64,000 nucleotides of DNA from an uncultured bacterium. Its GTDB lineage: Bacteria; Bacillota_I; Bacilli_A; RFN20; CAG-826. The stretch lies in contig CASFSS010000017.1 in the NCBI GenBank assembly GCA_949297445.1, positions 28,521 to 92,520 on the forward strand, read 5' to 3'. Under the pieces are notes generated by a model. It did no database searches. It was given only the letters and a program-made list of their open reading frames with translations, and was not told the DNA's origin. Positions 1 to 8,001 of the stretch are shown here, piece by piece (within the stretch, counting starts at the first letter, position 1; each line of letters starts with the position of its first letter). Position numbers and translations under genes: made by a program.

Positions 1-388
1 TAGCCGTGCCTATGGTGTTCGCTATGAATCGTTGCGACGTTTAACCGAAGACCAAACATATGTTGATTATTTATATCGAATGGGGAAAATTAGCGAAGAA
101 GAAATTAAAACGCGTCTTGACCGTCATGTTTTAATGAATGCGGTTGGCATTTTTCCGTCGTTAAGCATTGATATAAAAATGTACCCTAACATCGGTAATC
201 CGATTTTGCTTTGTAGTGACGGTTTATATAACAATATAAGTGAAAAAGATATTCATGCTATTTTACATAGCGATGACCGCATCGAAACGAAGGTGGAGAC
301 ATTAATTAGTGTCGCTAACGCTAATGGTGGTAGTGACAACATGGCAGTTGCGTATTGGGAGACTATTGTAGATGGTGAAAATAGGTGA
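1..388 (+). CDS. prpC: PP2C-type protein phosphatase (PrpC/Stp), 3' part
   Basis: The reading frame is open from base 2 and enters the window already coding, so the true start lies upstream. The visible C-terminal part has the PP2C pattern: a residual SRAYGVR strand, a LTEDQTYVDYL segment, RLDRHVLMNAVG, the metal-site region LLCSDGLYNN, and the terminal GGSDNMAVAYW motif whose Asp binds metal. Such phosphatases remove phosphate from Ser/Thr on targets of the partner kinase. The stop overlaps the start of the kinase gene by 17 bases, so the two are translationally coupled, as prpC-prkC are in Bacillus. No membrane segment is seen in this part. Confidence 0.93.
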   Translation, partial: SRAYGVRYESLRRLTEDQTYVDYLYRMGKISEEEIKTRLDRHVLMNAVGIFPSLSIDIKMYPNIGNPILLCSDGLYNNISEKDIHAILHSDDRIETKVETLISVANANGGSDNMAVAYWETIVDGENR

Positions 389-1250
389 TCGAATAGACAA
401 TCGTTATCGCATTACTGGCCGAATTGGCACTGGCGGTATGGCGGAAGTTTTCGAAGCCACAGACGTTATTGCTAAAAAAAGAGTCGCCGTAAAAATAATG
501 CGCGTTGAATTGCTTGATGAACGCGATAATGTTCTTCGTTTTCGACACGAGGCGCAGGCGTGTGCGGCGATGAATCATCCGAATATTATTAAAGTATATT
601 ATCAAGGTGTTGTGGAAGATAGACCATATATGGTCTATGAATATATAAAAGGACAAACTTTGCACGAAAAGATTGAATTTAACGCCCAATTTACTGTCTA
701 CGAGGCTTGCCAAATCATGCTCCAATTGCTCGATGCGGTAAGTTATATTCATGAACACGGAATTATTCATCGCGATATTAAGCCACAAAATATTTTTTAT
801 TTACCTGATGGAACAATTAAATTGGCCGATTTTGGTATTTCGGTTGATGCCAATATTTCAGAGACGGTTTCTGAAAAAGGAATCATGGGCAGCGTATTTT
901 ATTTGGCGCCCGAGATATGCCAAGGCAAACCGCCGACCATTCAAAGCGATATTTATTCATTAGGTGTAACCTTTTTTGAGCTTATTACGGGACGCCTGCC
1001 TTTCGAAGAAGGCCGAGCAGTTGACATTGCTTTATCACACGTCAAAAAAGCTTTTCCGAGCGCAACCAAATATTCGCCGGGGGTCAATAAGGAAATTGAT
1101 CGCATCATCATGAAAGCTTGCAAAAAGAATCCAAAAGATCGTTACGCAAACGCTAAAGAAATGTATCAAGCTATTAAAAAAGCGATGGATAATCATAACA
1201 ACTTCATCGAAAAGAAAAGTTTATTAAAACGAATATTTGGTTTTAAATGA
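372..1250 (+). CDS. prkC: Soluble Ser/Thr protein kinase (PrkC-like, no PASTA domains)
   Basis: A complete Hanks-type kinase domain fills nearly the whole 292-residue protein. Visible are the glycine loop GTGGMAEVF (about 19-27), the lysine in VAVKIM (K41), the catalytic loop HRDIKPQN (D135), DFG (D153) and the APE motif near 179-181. Bacillus PrkC is about 650 residues, with a transmembrane helix and extracellular PASTA repeats; here the chain ends about 30 residues after the kinase fold in a basic tail, and no hydrophobic helix is present. It is therefore cytosolic and cannot sense muropeptides as PrkC does. It overlaps the phosphatase gene upstream and shares ATGA with rsgA downstream, so the regulatory trio is one operon. 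Confidence 0.95.
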   Translation: MVKIGDRIDNRYRITGRIGTGGMAEVFEATDVIAKKRVAVKIMRVELLDERDNVLRFRHEAQACAAMNHPNIIKVYYQGVVEDRPYMVYEYIKGQTLHEKIEFNAQFTVYEACQIMLQLLDAVSYIHEHGIIHRDIKPQNIFYLPDGTIKLADFGISVDANISETVSEKGIMGSVFYLAPEICQGKPPTIQSDIYSLGVTFFELITGRLPFEEGRAVDIALSHVKKAFPSATKYSPGVNKEIDRIIMKACKKNPKDRYANAKEMYQAIKKAMDNHNNFIEKKSLLKRIFGFK

Positions 1251-2035
1251 TTACCGGTCGAATTGTGTTTAATAAAGGCGACACCTATCAATTATATAGC
1301 AATGGTGTCATTTATAATTTATATGCCAAAGGACTTTTTCGAAGCAATTTAAAGAACTCATTGGTTGTTGGTGATACGATAGATTTTGATGAAGAGACAT
1401 ACCGAATAACTTCTATTGGCCAAAGGACAACAATGTTTGATTATTTGCAAGTTAGCAATATTGAACAAATTCTAATTATATTAACGGAGATTGATAAAAG
1501 TGATTTTATCGATTTAGCTAAAATTTTACTTGCCGCTAATATTAACAACATCCCTTGTACTTTTTTACTTTTTAAAGATGCTGATTTGTCATCAGAAATT
1601 ACTAAAAAACTAATGAATAGCGGAGCAAATATTGGCGTTTTGTCGGAAAAAGTGCTCCAATCTAATATATTTTCGTTAATAATTATCGATAATCTATCTA
1701 AACTTAATTTATTTTTTGAAAAATTACCGAATTTGCAGGAAAACTATATTGATTCCCTAGCAAAAAACACGCCATTATTTGAGCAATTCATCGCTTATTA
1801 TGGCGAGTATCAATTAATGTTTTCAAGCGTGGAAAGATTTAAAAATTTACATCTATTAAAAGGCAATATCGCATCATATTTTCCGCCTTTTCAAAAATAT
1901 CTTCATCAGTGTAAAAATGCAAATTGTCTGCACATTGCTGAAATTGATTGTAGAATTAAAAAAGAAGTCGAATTGCATAATATTAGCTTAGAGACTTATG
2001 AATTATATTGCGACTTGCTGAAAAAATTGGCATAG
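1247..2035 (+). CDS. rsgA: RsgA/CpgA-like protein with degenerate GTPase domain
   Basis: Position after the kinase and before rpe, an N-terminal OB-like stretch (about 1-60) and the C-terminal zinc site C222-x4-C227-x-H229-x5-C235 identify this as the ribosome-assembly GTPase RsgA family. The middle does not look like a working GTPase. The NKxD motif is replaced by FKDAD (109-113), and where GxxxxGKS should stand there is only DNLSKLNLFF (148-157). The GRHTTT switch and DTPG motifs cannot be found. At 262 residues it is about 30 short of the usual length. The frame is intact and coupled on both sides, so it is probably expressed. It could bind the 30S subunit without hydrolysing GTP; that role is inference. 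Confidence 0.8.
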   Translation: MITGRIVFNKGDTYQLYSNGVIYNLYAKGLFRSNLKNSLVVGDTIDFDEETYRITSIGQRTTMFDYLQVSNIEQILIILTEIDKSDFIDLAKILLAANINNIPCTFLLFKDADLSSEITKKLMNSGANIGVLSEKVLQSNIFSLIIIDNLSKLNLFFEKLPNLQENYIDSLAKNTPLFEQFIAYYGEYQLMFSSVERFKNLHLLKGNIASYFPPFQKYLHQCKNANCLHIAEIDCRIKKEVELHNISLETYELYCDLLKKLA

Positions 2036-2054
2036 TTAGTGAGGTTTACCAAAA

Positions 2055-2711
2055 ATGAAACAAGCATATGTTGCGCCATCTATCTTAACCGTTGATAAAG
2101 CAGAAATACCTGCCACGATTGCTAAATTAGAGCAAGGCGGTGCCGATTTTTTGCATTTTGACGTCATGGACGGAATTTTTGTTCCTAACAAGACTTACAC
2201 ATTTGATGAGTATGAAGAAATATCCCGTTTGCATCATATGATTAATGATGTTCATTTAATGGTTGTTAAGCCGTTAGAATATGCAAAAAAATATGCCGAA
2301 TTAGGAGCGGATTTTATTACCTTTCATATCGAAGCCGTTAAAGACATAAATGAGGCAATCAACATCGTGAATGTTATTCATTCATATGGCAAGAAGGCTG
2401 GCATTTCAATTAAGCCAGCTACTGCTCCTATGACCATCCTACCATTATTACCAATTTTAGATTTGGTGCTCATCATGTCGGTTGAACCTGGCAAGGGCGG
2501 TCAAAAATTTCTTAACTCCGCCTTAGATAAAATTGCCTTCTTATGTAAATATATTGATAAATGGCACCTATCGACATTATTAGAAGTTGATGGCGGGATA
2601 AACGACATAACAGGTAAAGCTTGCCGCGAAAAAGGGGTCGACATTTTGGTTGCTGGCTCTTATATTGTCGGTCACGATGATCTTAAAGCGAGGATTGATT
2701 CGTTAAAATGA
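2055..2711 (+). CDS. rpe: Ribulose-phosphate 3-epimerase
   Basis: A 218-residue TIM-barrel enzyme of the pentose phosphate pathway that interconverts ribulose-5-phosphate and xylulose-5-phosphate. Family landmarks are APSIL at the N-terminus, HFDVMDG with the metal-binding His/Asp, DVHLMV, the MSVEPGKGGQKF phosphate loop region and the EVDGGIN strand with the second catalytic Asp. The start is ATG 19 bases after the rsgA stop, preceded by a GAGG stretch. The Bacillus order kinase-rsgA-rpe is kept; thiN, which follows there, is replaced by an unrelated membrane protein. Confidence 0.96.
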   Translation: MKQAYVAPSILTVDKAEIPATIAKLEQGGADFLHFDVMDGIFVPNKTYTFDEYEEISRLHHMINDVHLMVVKPLEYAKKYAELGADFITFHIEAVKDINEAINIVNVIHSYGKKAGISIKPATAPMTILPLLPILDLVLIMSVEPGKGGQKFLNSALDKIAFLCKYIDKWHLSTLLEVDGGINDITGKACREKGVDILVAGSYIVGHDDLKARIDSLK

Positions 2712-3394
2712 TGCCGTTTAATGCGTTATATTTAGCGTTTATTATCGTAGGAGTTCTCTCTTTTGCTTGTTTGATATTTTCAGGCGATTTTATCTATAAA
2801 AAATCCAAGAAAGAAAAGTTTAGATATTATCATAATTTTCCTTATGAAATTGATTTGGAGTTAAACAAAAGGGAAAAATTACCATATCGAATATTTTTAA
2901 TTATTTATTTAATTTCTTCCTTTTTGCCACTTTCGCTTATCGTTTCTTCATATACTATTTTTTCTAAATACGCTCCCTTTTATTTAATTACATCTTTAAT
3001 ATTAATTGTTCCTTATTTCATGTATTGGATATTGACGATTTTGCCCGCTAAATTTATTCGCCAACATACATTAGTTTTTGCCATTTTTTTGGCGATGACT
3101 TTTGTTGTGGCTTGTCTAGTTAGCGTCCTTGCATTTCTATTATTTGGCCTAGATGGTTCAATTTTGCACCTTTTAATAGGCGTTTTCGCGGTGGCCATTG
3201 CTCTTTTTATACTCATTATTGCTGTCAATCCCAAATTAAAAAATTGGACTAAGTTAGAGACGAAGGTTACTAAGGACGGTACCAAAGAAATTGTTCGCCC
3301 TAAATATTTTCCTCTCGCGTATAGCCAATGGTTAATTCTGTTATCTTTAGAAGCAACCACAATTTTACTTTATTTGACTATTTTGTCGATTTAA
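2708..3394 (+). CDS. Six-helix integral membrane protein, unknown function
   Basis: I do not recognise a family. The 228-residue protein has about six hydrophobic helices, near 6-27, 62-82, 90-110, 121-145, 150-172 and 205-227. Charged, lysine-rich loops lie at 32-60 and 178-200 and are presumably cytoplasmic. The start shares ATGA with the rpe stop; a second ATG follows at 2711. It is the last gene of the operon, ended by the hairpin at 3396-3417. Its position is that of thiN in Bacillus, but the sequence has nothing in common with a thiamine pyrophosphokinase. Confidence 0.75.
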   Translation: MMPFNALYLAFIIVGVLSFACLIFSGDFIYKKSKKEKFRYYHNFPYEIDLELNKREKLPYRIFLIIYLISSFLPLSLIVSSYTIFSKYAPFYLITSLILIVPYFMYWILTILPAKFIRQHTLVFAIFLAMTFVVACLVSVLAFLLFGLDGSILHLLIGVFAVAIALFILIIAVNPKLKNWTKLETKVTKDGTKEIVRPKYFPLAYSQWLILLSLEATTILLYLTILSI

Positions 3395-3395
3395 A

Positions 3396-3424
3396 AAAGC
3401 GCCATTGAAGGCGCTTTAATTATT
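3396..3424. terminator. Bidirectional rho-independent terminator
   Basis: AAAGCGCC (3396-3403), loop ATTGAA, GGCGCTTT (3410-3417): an 8-bp perfect stem flanked by A-rich and T-rich tracts. It separates the converging rpe operon (+) and lipoprotein operon (-) and can serve both. Confidence 0.85.
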
Positions 3425-3439
3425 TGAAAAAAGTTTTAA

Positions 3440-5146
3440 TTATAATTCGTAAAGGCCATCTTGGCAGGTGACTGATGTAAAGACATAACTTTCGCCATTT
3501 AAAGCCCAACTACTTGCTTTTTCAATGGCTGCAAATTGCTCGATCGTGCCTTCATATATTAGTTCAATGCTAGCTGCTTCATAACTTTCGAAGATGGTGG
3601 TACCAATTTTTTCAATTGTTATAGGCAAAACAATTTGGCTAATTCGCGTGTGCGCGAATGCACTATCGCCGATGGCGGTAGCACCTTCAGGCAGTGAATA
3701 GCTTTTAACGTTATTGTAGTAAGGCATCGATATTAATTGATAAGTGTCTTTTGTATATAAGGCTCCCGAACTTTCTTCGCAGAAATAATATGGATTGTTC
3801 TCATCTACCAAAATTTTTGCTAAATCGGCCACGCCATAAAACGGGTTGTGTCCAATTTTTTCTAAAGAGGCTGGTAAAGGAGTAATTTCTCTTAAATAAC
3901 TTAATCCTGAAAAGCAATAATCGCCAATTTCTTCCAGCCCTGAATTAAAAGTAATCGATAAAACTCCATAGCATGCACTAAATGCGTTGCTTGATATTGT
4001 CTTTAATGTGCTAGGAAAAACAAGCGATGTCAGTAGTGTGCCACGGCAAAGAGCAAACACTCCGTAGCCGATTGTCACTAATCCTTCATTGAAATTTATT
4101 TGTGCTAATCCAGAACATGAATAAAAAGCAAAAGTTTCAATATTTTTTAGCGAAGTAGGAAAACTTAATTTATTTATAGCGGTGCAAGAATAAAAACAAC
4201 TTTCAGGAATATTTATCAACCCTTCTTCAAAAGAAACATTTTTTAAGTATATACAACCTTTAAAAGCATTATCAGAAAGAATAACATTGCCTGGCACTAT
4301 AATCGCCGAAAGAGAAGATTCTTCGAACGCTCCTTGGCCGATTAAATTAATGTTATCGTTAAAAACTATCGTATCAATATTTCGATTATCGTGAAAACAA
4401 TAGTCATAAATTGTTTCTACGCCAGCGCGTAAATGATATTCGCTTTCAGTAGTGGCCATCGGAACGTAAATTAAACTATTCTCATCCTTAGAATATAAAC
4501 TGCCATCAATTGATGTATAGGTAGGATTATTGGTGGATACCTCGATGCTTTTTAAAGATATAAGGCTGCTAAAAGCTTTACAAGCAATATCATCAACATA
4601 TTGTCCGATTTGAATTTTAGTTAAATAAATATCATAGAATGCCCGCTCGCCAATAGCGGTCACATAATAGGTAGAACCATTTATACTGACTTGATCAGGA
4701 ATGATCAATGGTGTCGGTATTAAATCATCATCGTATGGATTATAGGAGATTAGTTTAGCTTTTTTAGCTGCTTCGTCGATGATTTCAAAGGTCATTTCAT
4801 TTTCACTTAATTCGATTAAAGTAAAAGTGGCCTCCACTTTATAATAATTTTCTTCCGCGACAAATGAATAGGCTCCAGCCACCTCTCTTATCCGCTCATT
4901 ATTTACCAATATAGAAGATAAATAATATCCTTCGCCAGGCGTCACGTAAAAAGCTATTGTTTCACCAACAACGTAGGTGTCTTTAACTGGCACAAAACTT
5001 CCATAGCCATTAATGGTGATATCTAATGTGACTTCTTCGGCTGTTTGGCTGGTAGAAGTTGTGGTGGAAGGTTCATCGCAACTAGTCAACAATAATCCGC
5101 AACTAGCCAATATAATTAAGGAGCTTTTAATAACTGTCTTCAACAT
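3440..5146 (-). CDS. Lipoprotein with BspA-type leucine-rich repeats
   Basis: A 568-residue surface lipoprotein. The signal peptide ends in a lipobox LLTSC (C23), followed by a Ser/Thr-rich linker. Residues about 42-112 form a repeat of the divergent InlB B-repeat type (GYGSF...VGETIAFYVTPGEGYYLSSILVN). From about 150 on come roughly 12 tandem BspA/TpLRR-type LRR units with the pattern I..GAF..C..L..I.FP..L..I. BspA-like LRR proteins often mediate adhesion to host or other bacteria (family knowledge). It is the last gene of a four-lipoprotein operon, 4 bases behind its upstream neighbour. The B-repeat module is shared with the protein at 9934-12807. Confidence 0.85.
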   Translation of the reverse strand: MLKTVIKSSLIILASCGLLLTSCDEPSTTTSTSQTAEEVTLDITINGYGSFVPVKDTYVVGETIAFYVTPGEGYYLSSILVNNERIREVAGAYSFVAEENYYKVEATFTLIELSENEMTFEIIDEAAKKAKLISYNPYDDDLIPTPLIIPDQVSINGSTYYVTAIGERAFYDIYLTKIQIGQYVDDIACKAFSSLISLKSIEVSTNNPTYTSIDGSLYSKDENSLIYVPMATTESEYHLRAGVETIYDYCFHDNRNIDTIVFNDNINLIGQGAFEESSLSAIIVPGNVILSDNAFKGCIYLKNVSFEEGLINIPESCFYSCTAINKLSFPTSLKNIETFAFYSCSGLAQINFNEGLVTIGYGVFALCRGTLLTSLVFPSTLKTISSNAFSACYGVLSITFNSGLEEIGDYCFSGLSYLREITPLPASLEKIGHNPFYGVADLAKILVDENNPYYFCEESSGALYTKDTYQLISMPYYNNVKSYSLPEGATAIGDSAFAHTRISQIVLPITIEKIGTTIFESYEAASIELIYEGTIEQFAAIEKASSWALNGESYVFTSVTCQDGLYEL

Positions 5147-5150
5147 ATTT

Positions 5151-6563
5151 TTAAGCCGGTAATACGGTGCTTCCTATATTTGAATATTCGATTTTAATAG
5201 TTCCTGATGTAATGTTATAGGAACTATCAATGTATGAATAATCCGCTTGAACAAAAACAATCTCATTATTGTCGTTCAAACGAATATTTATTTCGCTGGC
5301 CGATTGAAGATTGGTGCTCCTTAATGGTGCTTTTCCAACGTAAAAACATTTCGCCAGTGCGCTGACCATTGATGCTTCACCAACATAGAAATTAGTTGTC
5401 GGATTATAATTGAATAAATCGCCGCTAACATCGCTGACTATCGGTAATAAATCCTCATAATAATATGTTCCTTGATATAGACTCGGAAAATAAGTTAAAG
5501 AATTTTTAACGAATGTCTCGGTTTCACTATCATAAATGTATGAATACAATAAATCGCTCGCACTATCTGGCTTGAGCAAAAAGTCGTTTTCGTTCCGCAT
5601 ATTTTCATCGCCTGTGCTATCGTCCCAATTGCGAACATAAATTTCTGAACCATCATAGAAAATTTTGGTATAATCAACTGACAAGATAGTGCTTCCGTCG
5701 CTCGCGTAAGACGTATCTGTAATTTTGACGGTCATGTTGTTACCATCGACGGACGATAAAGCTTCTTTTAAGACGGCGTTTTCTGCCTTCTCAGGGAAGG
5801 GTGTCAAGTTATCGACTTCACCCGCTCCGATGTCGCTTAACTCCATCGTACATTCGTTTTCATAATAATATAAATATGTATAATAACCGTCACTTTCGGT
5901 GTTAAAGCGACCATCCATTTCGATATAAAGCGATTCAAATGTTGTCTCGTTTTCATCGACGGTAAAATACATTTGTAGTGGTTGCATTTTAAATCCTGAA
6001 TTTAAGTATGTAAAAACATAATTGGTGATGACGGCACCTTTGTCTAAATTGATGTTATAGTGAATTTCGCCACTATCTGTCACTTGTCTAGTAATGTCGC
6101 TAGGAATTAATAGTTTAGCAAAATTCATATATGAATTAATCTCATACGCATTGGTTGAATAGGTTTTAACGACGCTATTTGTGTAATCTAAACTTGTCGT
6201 ATAAAGTAAACCGTTTTCGTCACGATAGACTTGTCGATCTTCAGTCACGACGTTCTCGCCAGCATAAGTTTGTGTTGTCGTTCGGCGCATAGCGATATTG
6301 TCTTTTTCTTGGTAGACAAAAGTAGAATCATAAGTATTGCGTTCTGGCGTGCCGATTAGAACTAGCTCGCCGCTCGTATTCACGCCAACCTGCTGTCTGG
6401 TTTGCTTAATTTTACCAGACATTTGAAAACCGCCCGTTTGCATCTTTTCAAGCATTTCTTCTTCGAGTGATAATTCTTCGTTTGTCGATGAATTATCGCA
6501 AGCTGTTATTGTGAATAAGCCAATCAATAATAGGTTTGAAATAATAATCTTTTTCATTTTCAA
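5151..6563 (-). CDS. Lipoprotein, unknown function (tandem paralogue A)
   Basis: A 470-residue exported lipoprotein with signal peptide and lipobox TITAC (C22), then an acidic mature N-terminus. No enzyme motif is visible. The body is rich in Tyr, Asn, Thr and Asp with alternating beta-strand character. It looks paralogous to the next gene (6569-7987): similar length, a shared N-terminal layout (an E..L..M/V..GF...G.....Q/K motif soon after the linker), a central SDIGAGEVDN versus TDVGTANSKD segment, and a C-terminal strand IKIEYSN versus IEVEYDY. The start is ATG with AGGAGAT upstream. Spacing is 4 bases on one side and 5 on the other, so it belongs to a tight operon. Confidence 0.8.
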   Translation of the reverse strand: MKMKKIIISNLLLIGLFTITACDNSSTNEELSLEEEMLEKMQTGGFQMSGKIKQTRQQVGVNTSGELVLIGTPERNTYDSTFVYQEKDNIAMRRTTTQTYAGENVVTEDRQVYRDENGLLYTTSLDYTNSVVKTYSTNAYEINSYMNFAKLLIPSDITRQVTDSGEIHYNINLDKGAVITNYVFTYLNSGFKMQPLQMYFTVDENETTFESLYIEMDGRFNTESDGYYTYLYYYENECTMELSDIGAGEVDNLTPFPEKAENAVLKEALSSVDGNNMTVKITDTSYASDGSTILSVDYTKIFYDGSEIYVRNWDDSTGDENMRNENDFLLKPDSASDLLYSYIYDSETETFVKNSLTYFPSLYQGTYYYEDLLPIVSDVSGDLFNYNPTTNFYVGEASMVSALAKCFYVGKAPLRSTNLQSASEINIRLNDNNEIVFVQADYSYIDSSYNITSGTIKIEYSNIGSTVLPA

Positions 6564-6568
6564 ATCTC

Positions 6569-7987
6569 CTACGCTAAAGTTATTTCGAAAGGAATTTCTG
6601 TCGAGTTGAAGTCGAGAATTTGGTATATCATTAAACCTGTATAATTCAAGTAATCATATTCGACTTCGATACGATCAATATTTGTCTTATCTTCAGTTAA
6701 GTATATTCTAGTTGCCGAAGTATAACCATATTCAACATATGAAATTGAAGAAACAAAAGGAATGAATAATTCAACTGCTGTGTAAGCTAAATTATCTAAA
6801 ATCGGTGAATAACTACCATCTTCGTTGAGATTAAAGACATTTTTCGATACATAGTCCCAAGAAAATATTCCGGGCAGATATGATAGATAATCATATAATC
6901 CATCAATTGATGAGTAATTGACAGAATCGTGCGCAAATGTATTGTTAGTTGTTAACGAATAAACATTTAAATACCCGTCATTATCTGGCATTAAATACAT
7001 ATCGCTAGCCGTTGGTTCATTAGGTATAACACCATTTGAAACAATGTAATCCCACACTTGGCAATAAATATCATCGCCAGCATAATACATCGTAACGCAT
7101 TGCTCGGTAGATTGTTTTACACCATTAGTATAGGGTACTAAATGGCGATCGATTGTCAAAGTCTCGGCTTCCATAAAATTATCAATAGCAGTTTGCAAAT
7201 CGTCATTTTCTGGTTTGTTTGGTTCACTGTGAATAATATCTTTACTATTTGCGGTGCCGACATCTGTTAACGTAAAGTCGAACGTATACAAATGTGAGAC
7301 ATATTCATTTTCAAATGTCGATAAGTTAGTTTCGACAGTCTTATATAGATTTGTTGTCCAATGGCCACCAGTAAATAAACCATTTTCAACCGATAATAGC
7401 ATTTCGTCAGTTGTGGTCGAAATAGCTACACTATCAATTGAAGAAAACCAATAGCCAAAAAAGATATTGGCCTTTTCATCATTCAATAAATATGTACTAT
7501 CATCGATTTTTTCTAAATCTTTTGTATTAACTTGCAAAAACGGATTGGCAAAGCCGTTTCCGGAGTAAGTGTCGTAGTTAAAACCATCATTCATTGAATA
7601 GCCATCATCGCGAGCGGTGTTGGTGTAATCTAAATAATTGATGGCAACGTATCCTTTGTTATTCCATAAGTTTTCGCTCAAAAAACATTCCCGCTCTCCA
7701 TCGACAATTTCGTAATATCGACGATCGACACCAATATAATTATTGTTGTTTTGATAGGTGAGAGTCAAAGCGTATTCCTCGGTAGTTGTTTCTCCCGTCG
7801 GCAAAAGATATCCACTATCGGAATAATAAGTTTTTTGTAGCGTTAGCGTACCATCGACTTTAAAGCCAAGACGAACGCTTTCTAAAAGTGCTTCTTTGGT
7901 TGCTTTTTCCTGGCTGTCTGCCAAATTGCCATCACAACCAGTTAAAGCAAGAACTGATAGTAAATAGATTGAAATTATTTTTTTCAT
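6569..7987 (-). CDS. Lipoprotein, unknown function (tandem paralogue B)
   Basis: A 472-residue exported lipoprotein with lipobox LALTGC (C18). It appears to be a tandem duplicate of the gene downstream (see 5151-6563), although the two have diverged strongly. The mature protein is acidic and rich in Tyr/Asn/Asp, with no recognisable catalytic motif. Its length and all-beta look are those of uncharacterised lipoproteins common in uncultured Bacilli (inference). A GGAG Shine-Dalgarno lies just upstream of the ATG. It is the second gene of the minus-strand lipoprotein operon, 14 bases after the 8002-9714 gene. Confidence 0.8.
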   Translation of the reverse strand: MKKIISIYLLSVLALTGCDGNLADSQEKATKEALLESVRLGFKVDGTLTLQKTYYSDSGYLLPTGETTTEEYALTLTYQNNNNYIGVDRRYYEIVDGERECFLSENLWNNKGYVAINYLDYTNTARDDGYSMNDGFNYDTYSGNGFANPFLQVNTKDLEKIDDSTYLLNDEKANIFFGYWFSSIDSVAISTTTDEMLLSVENGLFTGGHWTTNLYKTVETNLSTFENEYVSHLYTFDFTLTDVGTANSKDIIHSEPNKPENDDLQTAIDNFMEAETLTIDRHLVPYTNGVKQSTEQCVTMYYAGDDIYCQVWDYIVSNGVIPNEPTASDMYLMPDNDGYLNVYSLTTNNTFAHDSVNYSSIDGLYDYLSYLPGIFSWDYVSKNVFNLNEDGSYSPILDNLAYTAVELFIPFVSSISYVEYGYTSATRIYLTEDKTNIDRIEVEYDYLNYTGLMIYQILDFNSTEIPFEITLA

Positions 7988-8001
7988 ATTTTTCTCCTTT
8001 A

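Noticed and set aside
363..788. Long antisense frame opposite the kinase gene
   Set aside because: It mirrors a clear kinase domain, has no Shine-Dalgarno and no recognisable product. Many similar shadow frames (for example 3013-3360, 12043-12289, 30621-31105, 61282-61629) were dropped for the same reason.
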